Part shown: positions 15,790-26,200 of the stretch, piece after piece | Layout of the letters: every line of letters starts with the position of its first letter | Numbering within the stretch: the stretch's first letter is position 1 | DNA from: Bacillota bacterium | GTDB taxonomy: Bacteria; Bacillota; Clostridia; Christensenellales; CAG-138 | Direction of reading: 5' to 3' | DNA: 64,000 bases | NCBI GenBank assembly: GCA_023426265.1 | Contig: JAFABA010000165.1 | Span: 3,733-67,732 of the forward strand | The notes under the pieces: model-generated | Told to the model about the DNA's origin: nothing | Database searches by the model: none | Seen by the model: the letters and a program-made list of their open reading frames with translations, nothing else | Translations under genes and position numbers: made by a program

Positions 15790-17236
15790 TGGACACGAAA
15801 TAGGAAAACCTCGAAAAGGCGCATGTAAAAACGGAAATCGGGAACTGATCCGAACCCTATTGTCCATTGTCCCAGTACAGCTTTTCAGCTTTATCAGGCG
15901 ACTTATATTGTAACGCGGAATGCGGCCGTTCGGCATTGTAGAATTTCATATAGTCATCGAGGCAACGCAACATATCCGCCGCCGAACGGTATTTATGTCG
16001 ATAGAGTTCCTCCTTTTTGAGAATTGAAAAAAAGGCTTCGCATACAGCATTGTCATGAGGCTTGCCAGGACGCGATAGAGATTGTACCACGCTGCTTTGT
16101 TTAAGTAACCCTCTGAAGGCAAATGAAAGATACTGCTTGCCGCGGTCGCTATGAAATATCAAACCGGGTAAAGGCTTCCTTTGTGTGTACGCTTGCTTGA
16201 AGGTACCGCAAACAAGCTGTGTGCTGTTGGTTTTAGAAACTTTATAAGCGACAATTTTTCGTGAGTAAAGGTCAACGATCGCGCAAGTGTAATAATAGCA
16301 GTCATGAAATTTGAACGCCGTAACATCGCTTGCCCATATCTTATTGGGAGCATCTGTTTGAAAGCGTTGCTGCAATATGTTTTTGTTTTCGCCCTTTTCC
16401 CATTTCTCATATTCATGCTTAGCTTGCGGGCTTACGCTATGCAAATCCATTTCCTGCATCAACAATCGCATAAGTTTTGGGCTAACCCGGTAGCCCTGCT
16501 CTCGTAACACGGCGGCAATCTTTCGTGCACCATAAATTTGGCAACTGCCGTCGAAAATCTCCTTGACCATTGGCCGTAGCATTTCCCGCCATTGTGAATT
16601 GAGCGATTGATCCCGCCTGTTTCGCAAAATATGATTATAGAATGTTCCTCGAGGCACCTCTAATGCTTGGCATAATTCATATACGCTGTATTTCTGCCCA
16701 TGTAGGGCTTCTAGCGCCATGAGCCTTTCTTGAAGAGGTGAATCTACATTGCAATCAACAGTTTTTAGGATTTCTAATATGTTTTCGAGTTTTTGTGCAT
16801 GCCGTTTTACACCGTTATAATCTTGAATAGTGATGGCTTTACCATTGTTAGTAACAATTTTATTGTGTTGGCTGATCCATGAATATAAGGTGCTTCGTGC
16901 AATTCCCGCCTCTCTGCAAATGTGTGCCACGGACTCTCCGCTGTGATAGCGGGTCATTAGCTGCTGCTTGCATTCGGGGGTGTACTTCATGTTACCTCCT
17001 ATTAGTGAATTATAATATTTGCCGATATAGAAAGAACCGGCATTATGTTATAATACCAAATGAAGCATAAATAGGCTGTTTGGAAGATGTAGAAAAGCCG
17101 CTGCTAGTGATATGAATCTTTGGCTTAAAATTTATAACCCTAAAAGAAATTAGCGGTCGAAGAATCACTGTGGCCGCTAATCCTACTGTAAATACGCATT
17201 GACGGAATATTGGACACTTTTTAATAGAAATGTCCA
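15790..17236 (-). mobile_element. IS3-family insertion sequence (ends tentative)
   Basis: A complete transposase gene lies between TGGACA at 15790-15795 and TGTCCA at 17231-17236, which could be the tips of short imperfect terminal repeats. The resulting 1447 bp is normal for IS3-family elements. The arms match over only a few bases and I see no target-site duplication, so the ends are a guess; the element itself is certain from its transposase. Confidence 0.55.
15857..16990 (-). CDS. IS3-family transposase, single reading frame
   Basis: 377 residues, uninterrupted. The N-terminal helix-turn-helix (Ser-Val-Ala-His-Ile-Cys-Arg-Glu-Ala-Gly-Ile-Ala-Arg-Ser-Thr-Leu) is followed by an HTH_21-like region and an rve integrase core with the DDE residues in Ala-Ser-Asp-Val-Thr, Phe-His-Ser-Asp-Arg-Gly and Ala-Val-Cys-Glu-Ala-Phe-Phe. 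It ends with the typical Tyr-Asn-x-Glu-Arg-Pro-His-Ser-Ala-Leu. Most IS3 members make this protein by frameshifting between two ORFs; here one frame covers both. It looks intact and is the only apparently complete mobility gene in the island. Confidence 0.93.
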   Translation of the reverse strand: MKYTPECKQQLMTRYHSGESVAHICREAGIARSTLYSWISQHNKIVTNNGKAITIQDYNGVKRHAQKLENILEILKTVDCNVDSPLQERLMALEALHGQKYSVYELCQALEVPRGTFYNHILRNRRDQSLNSQWREMLRPMVKEIFDGSCQIYGARKIAAVLREQGYRVSPKLMRLLMQEMDLHSVSPQAKHEYEKWEKGENKNILQQRFQTDAPNKIWASDVTAFKFHDCYYYTCAIVDLYSRKIVAYKVSKTNSTQLVCGTFKQAYTQRKPLPGLIFHSDRGKQYLSFAFRGLLKQSSVVQSLSRPGKPHDNAVCEAFFSILKKEELYRHKYRSAADMLRCLDDYMKFYNAERPHSALQYKSPDKAEKLYWDNGQ

Positions 17237-17403
17237 CTAGTCCGTTAGTCACTTCTATCTGACTGGTCGTCTGTATAACGCTCCACAAGAAAATGGCGAG
17301 AGACTAAAGAATTGGCTTGCAGCTTTTATCCTTCTTATGTGAGAAACTAGGGCACTAAGGCTCTCATTATTGGGAAGCCTTATAGTTCCCATTTTCCAAA
17401 CTG

Positions 17404-17550
17404 CGTCAAATTATTACAGTAAATGATTGTCTTGCTATATACCTTTGGCTTATAATGAGTTAGATGAGATTTCATTTCGATAAAATTACGATTGGATAAT
17501 ACGACGTCTCCTACCCCGCATTAAGCGCATAACAGGAAGTCCAATTAAGG
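17404..17550 (+). promoter_or_regulatory. Promoter and conserved leader of the AbiJ-like pair (copy 1)
   Basis: TTGTCT (17427-17432) and TATAAT (17451-17456), 18 bases apart, give a promoter some 360 bases ahead of the first gene. About 90 bases from 17404 match 34741-34830 at roughly four of five positions, including the palindromic TTACAGTAA ahead of the -35 box and the downstream TTTCGA. The remaining 5' region up to 17823 has no gene I can support, so a long untranslated leader is implied. From 17237 to 17403 I see nothing recognisable. Confidence 0.6.
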
Positions 17551-17823
17551 CAATATAGCAAAAATGCGAAGGTAAGATTCAGGCGCGCAATGAGTAGTGG
17601 ATTATCGGAAGCTAGACACAAAGAATATCCGGGCCTTACCTGTGGCGCTTAACAACACAGTACTCAATAATTGTCTTACCCGCATATTTACGCTGCGAGT
17701 CAAATCTAGCATGTGATTGCTGAGCACATTATGATGTGGTTTACACGGAGCGAAACCTACCGAGACTGTGTACTGATAAAAGGTTTGCTTGAAGAAATGG
17801 TCGAAACCTAAGAAGGGATTCCT

Positions 17824-18732
17824 ATGGGCTATTATACAGAAAGACATGGCATGAGAGCGCCGATTGAGCGTACTTCAACAATCACAATTGGAATGTATGC
17901 GTTGTTATTTGACTGCTGCACAAAATACTATGATAATATCGCATGGAAATATCCTGCAGAATGCCCTGATGGCAATGGATGTTGTGGGTTAGATTACGAG
18001 AAATTTAATGCTGCGATGACATTTGAAATACCAACGCTATGCAGGGATCAGCGTGGTATGATTGAAAAGCCACGTAAAGATTATTACGAAAGCGCAGATG
18101 GATATGACCAGTATGCGTTATTGGATTTAATCGAGTTCATTGCGTCAAATTGCATAGATATCTCATCCCGTTTTTGGCATGGATTTTTTAGGCATGACGA
18201 TTTAAGCTTTGGGAAAACCCATAAAATTTTTAATGAATTCAGATCCGAAATCAATAGCATATTTGAAAAAACCGGGCTGTTGTATACACTTACTCCCAAC
18301 AAAGTTGTAGAACGCGTAGCGGAAAACGATCCTCTCTCCGCAGAGGTCGAAACGCAGGTTCAACAAATTTCCGAACCTGGCACACGAGAATTAATGAAAG
18401 AAGCAATTCTATTATACAAAACTCCGCACCCCTTAGCTCGAAAAGATTCCGTCGAAAAAATTTGGGATGCTTTGGAACGCCTGAAAACCTACTATGCAAA
18501 CCTCGATAAAAAGGCTTCTGCCCAAAAAGTCGTTGAAGACATGAGTAATGGACACGCCGAATTTGTGGAACTGCTTGACACGGAGTTTCGCACTCTGACC
18601 AAAATCGGAAACAGTTTTAGAATTCGCCACCACGAAACAGATAAAACTGAAATTAAAGATGATCGCCATTATGATTACTTTTTTAATCGCTGTCTATCGT
18701 TGATTGCGTTGGCGGTCCAGTATTTGCAATAA
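17824..18732 (+). CDS. AbiJ-like abortive-infection protein (first of a pair)
   Basis: 302 residues after AAGAAGGG. The N-terminal two thirds contain His-Asp-Asp-Leu-Ser-Phe-Gly-Lys and Phe-Arg-Ser-Glu-Ile-Asn-Ser-Ile-Phe-Glu-Lys, reminiscent of the AbiJ N-terminal domain 4 type. The last 115 residues, starting near Glu-Pro-Gly-Thr-Arg-Glu-Leu, are about 60% identical to the end of the next protein. They include Phe-Arg-Ile-Arg-His-His-Glu (about 265-271), where an Arg and His close together suggest a HEPN-like RNase core. An RNA-cleaving phage-exclusion role is inference from the family. Base composition is lower in GC than the flanking chromosome. Confidence 0.6.
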   Translation: MGYYTERHGMRAPIERTSTITIGMYALLFDCCTKYYDNIAWKYPAECPDGNGCCGLDYEKFNAAMTFEIPTLCRDQRGMIEKPRKDYYESADGYDQYALLDLIEFIASNCIDISSRFWHGFFRHDDLSFGKTHKIFNEFRSEINSIFEKTGLLYTLTPNKVVERVAENDPLSAEVETQVQQISEPGTRELMKEAILLYKTPHPLARKDSVEKIWDALERLKTYYANLDKKASAQKVVEDMSNGHAEFVELLDTEFRTLTKIGNSFRIRHHETDKTEIKDDRHYDYFFNRCLSLIALAVQYLQ

Positions 18733-18750
18733 TGGGAGCTGCTTTCTTAT

Positions 18751-20136
18751 ATGGGACAAATTTCCGAAGTAACAAGGCACGATTTATTTAATGTCATCCA
18801 GGAAGGATTTGCAGGGACAGGGACCATACAGCGTAATACCGCTGACTATGGTTATATTGACGTTGAAGAGGACATTCACATCTATATGCCGTTTTACGGA
18901 CGGTTAACTGCGATTGAATTCCTTGAAAGGCTATATCATTTGGAAGATATGCCTTCGACTGATCATCGCTATAAAAATGCCAAGGGTGATATCTATTGTC
19001 ATACTGTCAGTTTTGATGATTGGCCGGAATTTTGGTTCTTGGATGACGAACGGTTTGAGCTGAAAGACGGGGCTGAGGATGAATCTATACTTAAATTCAT
19101 CTGTGAGATGCTCCACCCTGCTGTAAGAGAAGAAGACGGTCCTTGGAAGAAGTACTTAATAAAATTTAATGAGTTACTAAAACCGGACTGTTACGAAATA
19201 TATGCTTCCTATCGCATTTCGGGTCGTGATATTTATAAAGCCAGAAAATATGTAGAGCAAAATATAGCTTTTGATGAGAGCCACTTGTTTACAGCAAGAT
19301 ATAAGGAGCTAATTCAAACTGGAAATGGTTATCCAGTAGATAACATCTGCGGTGAAATTGACTTTCATATTAAAAAACGTCTTGCATCTATCATGATCGA
19401 GTTTGCAGAGCCCGCCAAGATCAAGCCTAACAGATATGATAACTATGAAATAACAACGGACGCGTTACGGCTGGCAATGGAAAGGGTTTTTACTGTCGTC
19501 GCATATCCGGCTATAGATTGGCATACGAACAACGCATTTGGTATTTCATACGAAGATCAACTTGCAAACCTGTTTAACCCATACTTGTTTGATATTATTG
19601 AATTACAATTTAATGAGCTTTCGCGTTCAGAAAAGGCGGACTTTCAGAAAGCGATAAATGCAGCATTTGATAAAGGCGCAGTGGATTTTATCCTTTCTGA
19701 TAATGGCATGGTTGTTCAGCAGCTTCAACACGAAGTGTTGGATAATGCCATTGGAGAAGACATTGGCAAGATTAAAGAGCCTGGATTGAGGGAACTTTTA
19801 GATGAGGCAATTGTCTTGCATCGTCAGCCCCGTGTGTCTGCACATAAAGATGCTGTAGAAAAAATATGGGATGCATTGGAGCGTCTTAAAACATATTATA
19901 GATCTCTGGATAAGAGAGACTCTGCTTCAAAAGTCATTAATAACATAAGTAGTGGTAAGACTGAATTTGCTACGCTTTTTAACACAGAATTCAAAGCACT
20001 AACTGACATAGGCAATAATTTTAGAATTCGCCATCATGAAACAAATAAAATCGATATTACAAATGCACGGTATTACGACTATTTTTTTAATCGCTGTCTA
20101 TCACTGATTGCCTTGGTCGTTCAATATCTGGACTAA
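18751..20136 (+). CDS. AbiJ-like abortive-infection protein (second of a pair)
   Basis: 461 residues, 18 bases after its neighbour. Residues 1-170 match what I know of AbiJ N-terminal domain 3: Tyr-Gly-Arg-Leu-Thr-Ala-Ile-Glu-Phe-Leu-Glu-Arg-Leu-Tyr, Pro-Ser-Thr-Asp-His-Arg-Tyr-Lys-Asn-Ala-Lys-Gly-Asp-Ile, and Phe-Ile-Cys-Glu-Met-Leu-His-Pro. A middle region resembles the first protein's central part. The C-terminal 115 residues are the same domain as in that protein, with Phe-Arg-Ile-Arg-His-His-Glu conserved. The two genes thus share an output domain behind different front ends, probably a fused or partnered sensor-effector. Exact mechanism unknown. Confidence 0.65.
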   Translation: MGQISEVTRHDLFNVIQEGFAGTGTIQRNTADYGYIDVEEDIHIYMPFYGRLTAIEFLERLYHLEDMPSTDHRYKNAKGDIYCHTVSFDDWPEFWFLDDERFELKDGAEDESILKFICEMLHPAVREEDGPWKKYLIKFNELLKPDCYEIYASYRISGRDIYKARKYVEQNIAFDESHLFTARYKELIQTGNGYPVDNICGEIDFHIKKRLASIMIEFAEPAKIKPNRYDNYEITTDALRLAMERVFTVVAYPAIDWHTNNAFGISYEDQLANLFNPYLFDIIELQFNELSRSEKADFQKAINAAFDKGAVDFILSDNGMVVQQLQHEVLDNAIGEDIGKIKEPGLRELLDEAIVLHRQPRVSAHKDAVEKIWDALERLKTYYRSLDKRDSASKVINNISSGKTEFATLFNTEFKALTDIGNNFRIRHHETNKIDITNARYYDYFFNRCLSLIALVVQYLD

Positions 20137-20274
20137 AAGGGGCATGAGCTTTCCTGTTTGCTTATATTAGACAAGCAATATAGTACAATAATGCGCAGTT
20201 TTTTTGTTGTGGTATAAAATATAATTTGTCCGAATGAACATTAGATTAATAAGATTGTTTTTTGGGGTGATAAC

Positions 20275-23200
20275 ATGGAGGATATAAAAACTAATGCAGG
20301 AGCGTTGCCTTCTAATGCAGGTGATGATTTTCATCTTTTATGGGCAGCTCAAAAAATATTGGAAATGCTAAAACCAAGTACAACACTCACAGCTGTGACT
20401 GTAGAAGGGCCCGTATGGAAAGACTCAGTTACTACTGATATAGATAATAGTAAGCTATATGCAATTGACTTAGCTGAATATTATGGAGGCACAGATTTTC
20501 AAAATGCGTCAAAAATAGTATTCTCTCAATTAAAATATAGTACATATATGGGTGACACGGTATGGACTGCTTCAAGTCTATGTCATTCCGACAATAAGAA
20601 GAAAGATAATTCGATTATTCGTAGACTTGCTGATACTTATAAAGAGTATACAGAGAAGAATGTGAATTCCAAGGATAAGCTTGTTGTGAAATTTGTCAGC
20701 AATCGTTCCATTTCTGACAATTTAAAACAAGGTATAGGAACAGCGAGAGAGCTTTTAGAAACCAAAAGCTATAAGCAAGCCAATAGCCTTATAAAAAATC
20801 TTCCTCCTGAATTCACAACTGACATTGAAAGGATATATAAAGAATCCAGTCTTAGTTCAACAGCATTTTTGAGCTTTATTAATATGCTTGATTTTGAGGA
20901 TTGTGGTACAACTACTAGAAGCATTAAAAAGGCAGAAATCATTAAACAACTGGGTAATTGGGGTATAGATAGTTTACAAAATAAATATAACGAAATAATA
21001 ATGACTATTCGGGATCGAATGATGCCCGGTCGAAATGCCAATGTAGCAATGACTAAAGATTTTGTATGTTCTCTGTTTGGCGGTAATTATGCTCGCTTTT
21101 TACCTGCTCCCACCAATATTCCTGCGTTAAAAACACGTTATATTGAAAGGGAATGCATCCGGGACTTAGTAGATATAGTTTTACAACAAGAAAATGCGCC
21201 TATATGTGTCCACGCCACAGCTGGTATAGGGAAGACTACAATTGTAAGTAATATTGAAAAATACCTTCCTGATGGCTCTGCTTTGGTTTTCTATGATTGC
21301 TATGGAGGTGGAACATATCTGCAGCCTTCTGACTCGAGATATGAATGTGATACTGCTATAACCCAGATTTGCAATAGCCTTGCGCTTGAATGTAAAACCG
21401 ATTTTTTGTTGGAACGCAGATTGAAGGATTCCGAGTTCTTTCAAGAGTTATGTTTACGGCTGGAGCGTGCTATAAAACATGTAAAATTATTCTCTGAAAG
21501 CGCTATTATATTACTAATTATTGATGCTGCTGACAACGGGATATTTGCGGCAAGGCAGAACGAAAGGAATTGTTTTATTGACAAATTACTCAAACAGCCC
21601 TTACCATATGGTGTACGGCTTCTTTTTACATATCGAACAGAACACGCCGATTATTTTAATTTTCCGGAAGGCTCTAAAACTTATGAAGTTCCTGCATTTA
21701 ATCTTGCGGAAAGCACAGCACATATCCAGTCTTTTTATCCTGCCGCGACAGAAAATGAATGTTTAGAATTTCATCGTTTAAGCAAAGGAATACCACGAGT
21801 TCAGGCATATTCATTGAAATCACAACGAGAAACATTTCTCGAAGTGGTAGAAATGTTGCGTCCATACGGGAAAACTACCGATGATTTACTCCATGATATA
21901 CTTAAAGAAATATCTCAAAGATATGGGGGAGCAAATGAGAAAATTTCATTTGCTTTCGGAGTCCTTATAAATTTGCCTCGCCCGATACCGCTAATAATTG
22001 CTGTCAAAATACTTCAGTGTACCCCGGAAATGTTGCAGAGTTTAAGTGTAGACTGTTCCTTTGGCCTTTATATTGAAAATGATTTCATTTACTTTAATGA
22101 TGAAGATTTTGAAACATTTTTACGGGATAAATATTGCGATAATTTAAAAGCTGTCAGTGCTATAACGGACTATATGTATCAGCACCGGCACCAAGATGCT
22201 TACTGCGCAAAACATGTACATAGTTTTCTTGCTAAACAGCCTGACATATCTAAGCTTCTAAATATATCGTTAAATGAATCAATAGATGAATCACTTGTGG
22301 ATATTACAGAAGCTAGTAGGATTATGGTCTCGCGAATTAAAGCCACTTTAAGTATTCCGGTTATAAAAACCCAAGAATACTGGAAAGAATCTTTTCAGTT
22401 GATATATAAAATCATTGATTTTTCGAAAAGTGATGAAGCGATCAATAAACTAATACAAAGCAACCCAGAACAGGCGTATTTGTATTGTGATCAGAATACT
22501 CTTTTTGAAGTATTTACCACTGATAGAAATGATTTTGACAGCTTAGGGAAAGCAGCATTTATCTTTTCAATGAAATCTGAGACAAAGACGAAGGCCCTTT
22601 CCTATTTGGATAGCTATCGGGGTGCTATTAATTATTATTACAGTAAACCTGAAGAAAAACAAAATCCAGTACAAGGGCCTAAATTTGTAGATATTGTCAA
22701 TATAGCAGAATCACTGCTCAGGCTCAAAGACGAGGCGTCAATGAAACGCTGGATAACCTCATGGGTTAGTAGAAAGCTTCAGGCAAACTTATTATTTGAA
22801 ATTTTGTTCCATCTAATTAACCGAAATGATATAAAAACAGCAAACCAAATAGAAAGCCTGCGTTGGTCCGTTTATTGTAAGCTTGCTATAGTAGCTGCCT
22901 ATTTAAAATGCAAAAAAACACCACCAATTAATTTGGTCGAATATCTTAGTAATGTGTTTAATAAAATGCAAACATTAAATTTTACTAATCTTAATAAAGA
23001 TCATTTTATTCTGTTCCTTGAATATCTTTGCAAAGATAATACAAATAGAGGTTTGCTCCTTAAAATTATATCAAAGTACCATATTAACTATCGTGTTTCA
23101 TACCTACCTTACATTCAAGGAGATGATGAACAAGAACTAGATTGCAATTTAAGATTCTACGTTTTGGAAAAGATATTAAGGGATGAAAAAACTTATTCTG

Positions 23201-26200
23201 AAGATTTTTGTGATAAGGATAGTCTGCTGAAGGATAAACGATTTACACAGAAAGAAATTGATGAACGAGTAAAAGATATAAGAAAAGTCTATGACTTTCT
23301 ACTCCCTGCATATATTTATCGAATTCAAATAATATTAAGAGTTAATAGCGAAGCTACAGAGAAGCTTTATAATAATTGCTTGGTAAAATTAGATCGATTG
23401 TATTGGAGCGATCTCGATAATCAAAAATCTGGAAGCATTCGTCTTTATTTATTAGCCCTATCTGATGCTGTTTTGAATACGGTTACAACGGATTCCCAAG
23501 CAATAAATCAGAATCTTACGAAAATAGCGAAAGCTACAAAAATATATCGTGATACAAAATTTGCCTTAGCGGACTTATGCTCATATGATCATCGTTCGCA
23601 ACAATTTGCTTTAGAAATGCTAAAAGCGATATCTGATGAACTAATTCAACATCCTATATCTGCTATGGAATTATCAGAGGCATATATTAAATGTACTCAG
23701 ATTGGTCAAAAAGTTGAGTTAAATGTTGGCCAAATATACTTTAAAAAAGCACTCCAAGCTGCAAAAGGATTGGATTACGAATCATATCGCAAGCTTGAAC
23801 TTTTTAACGTCTTGTCTAACGTTGCTGCTGATGGAAAACATCTTTCAAACGTAGAATTTTCCCATGAATTTGTACGTTTAGCTGAAGATTATTATCGAAA
23901 AATGGGCGATTCGAAGAACTTCCCATATAAAGAGGTTTTTGAAACTGCGACAATATTATGTCCAGAGAATATTTTTTCTATAATGTGCCGGATAGATGAT
24001 CGTAATGATTGGGATCATTTTTCCTTACCTGAAAGTGCTTTTTATGTGTTATCTGTTTTGCTGGAAAGAGATATTTATTGCCCTGATATTATATCATCAT
24101 TGTCGACCATTTTACTTCCAGAACAGCCGTCTGATTATAATAATCTAGCTAAAAAGATACTACAACATCTTATGAAAGCACCTATTTTTGTTCGCCAAAA
24201 GAGTTTAGACAATCTAATTTCTGATACCTTATACAATGTACCTTTAATTTATAAAGATACATTGGCAAAAGATATTACATCTTACATTACTGAGTATGGA
24301 ATATCTGGTTATAGAAACAGCCAAGAGATAAAAGCTTTGTATGATTTTCTTCGCTCTATTGATGTGGAAACGAAGAAAAATCAAATAGAAAGTAAAACAA
24401 CAGAATTACCCGTTACAGATATAGATATTAAGACTTGCATTATATCCGATTATTTACAATTAATAGGCTATTTAAAAGTGCTAGATATGGATAATCAAGT
24501 GATATTTGTCGATTCATGGCTCGCTGATACTTTGCCGGAAGATTATGTTTCAAGGGCAACCATAATAATAGAAGCATGCTTAAATGGGGCATATTCTATT
24601 GAGGCATCAAAAATAATGAATGTTTTTATAAAATATATAAGCAAATGGTGCGTATGGCCAACAATAGAAACTTGGAGAAATGGTATTCAGAGAAAAATAT
24701 TTATAGATCATATGGAAAAGATACTAAGTTCCTATCATGATTATTATAATAAGTTAATCAATATTTTTAACGTTCAAGAATTTGATATTCGCGCATTTTT
24801 TATAGAATACTTGATATCAAAAGATAATATTTCAAGTGATTATATCATTGAAATATTAAAAAAATTATCTTCAACTCTTTCTGCCAGTTATGCTGAAGAA
24901 GCTTTAAAGTGGTGTATCTCAACAGAAATTCCTTCAATACATCCACTATCGGGCGATCAACCATATTCCAATAGCTTTTCTCAAATTGATGCGGATTTAC
25001 TGCCGATTTGCAAGTTGCTATGGAGGATGTTGGGGCATCCAGATAAAAAATATCGATGGATTGCTGCACATATAATACGGAACCTATATTCATGTGGGCA
25101 CTCAAAAATTATAGAGTATTTCACTACTTTGTATGATGCTCCATTTGATTTGCGATATATGGATAGGAATAATTTCTTTTTTATTGAGTCCGCTAAAGTA
25201 TATTTCTTAGCTGTATGTCTTCGCATTTTTAGTAAGGAACCAAAAGGCGGAGTGCCCTTTTATTGCTTCTTTAAAGAAATTGCGTGCGCTGGCCAAACCA
25301 CTCACGCATTACAAAGAAGGTTAGCGAAAAATATTAGCCTAAAAATTGCTGAAGTAAATTATTCTGGTGATATTGAACAGATATTGATATCTGACGAATT
25401 AAAGCAAAGAAAAATAAAAGAATCTCCGAGATACGCAAGAGCAAGTTTCTCATCAACTCAAAAACTTCGTTTTCATTTTGATTACATGGATACCCTTCCT
25501 TATTGGTATAATGATGTTGCAGACATCTTTTGTCTTATGCAGGAAGATGTTGCGAGAGACTGTGACGACTATATTCAACAATTTGGTATTGATAATACTA
25601 AGACACAAACATGGCAAAATAAGTACTTGCATTATAATAGATATCGCAATCGAAATATTAACAATAGTCATGGCTGCTTACCAGAAGTTGAAACATTGGA
25701 GAAATATGCTGAGTGGCATGCAATGTTTTATGTTGCTGACCAATATCGTCGCACCTTGCCCTATTCGGATGATTCTTATAAAAACTACCATGATTGGCTT
25801 GATTCATATCTTCCTGGTTATCGGGGATATTGGAGTTGTGAGTATCGTGACCATGTCCCATTCGTTCCATTTTTATGGGAGTTTAAAAAATACAAGAATC
25901 CCCAAAATGACCATGAATATATAATTCAACATAATCTAGCTACTTCACTAATCATGAATGGTGATTATATAGTTACATATTTGTATTATCACTCTGCCTT
26001 CGACCAAAGCAATCAAAGTGTCAAAATAAAAAGTGCATTAATCAATGAGGAAGATATTTCTAGGTTAATTAGGGAACTTGAGAATCTACATAACATATTT
26101 GAGGACTATTATTTTGAACCGAACCGTGAAGTACGTAAATATCTTAAAAAGGCTGCCGTGATAATTTGGCCATTACATATAAATTTAGATTCTTTAAGTG

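Noticed and set aside
17043..17288. 81-residue minus-strand frame beside the IS3 element
   Set aside because: Spans the putative right end of the element, lacks a ribosome site and any recognisable motif.
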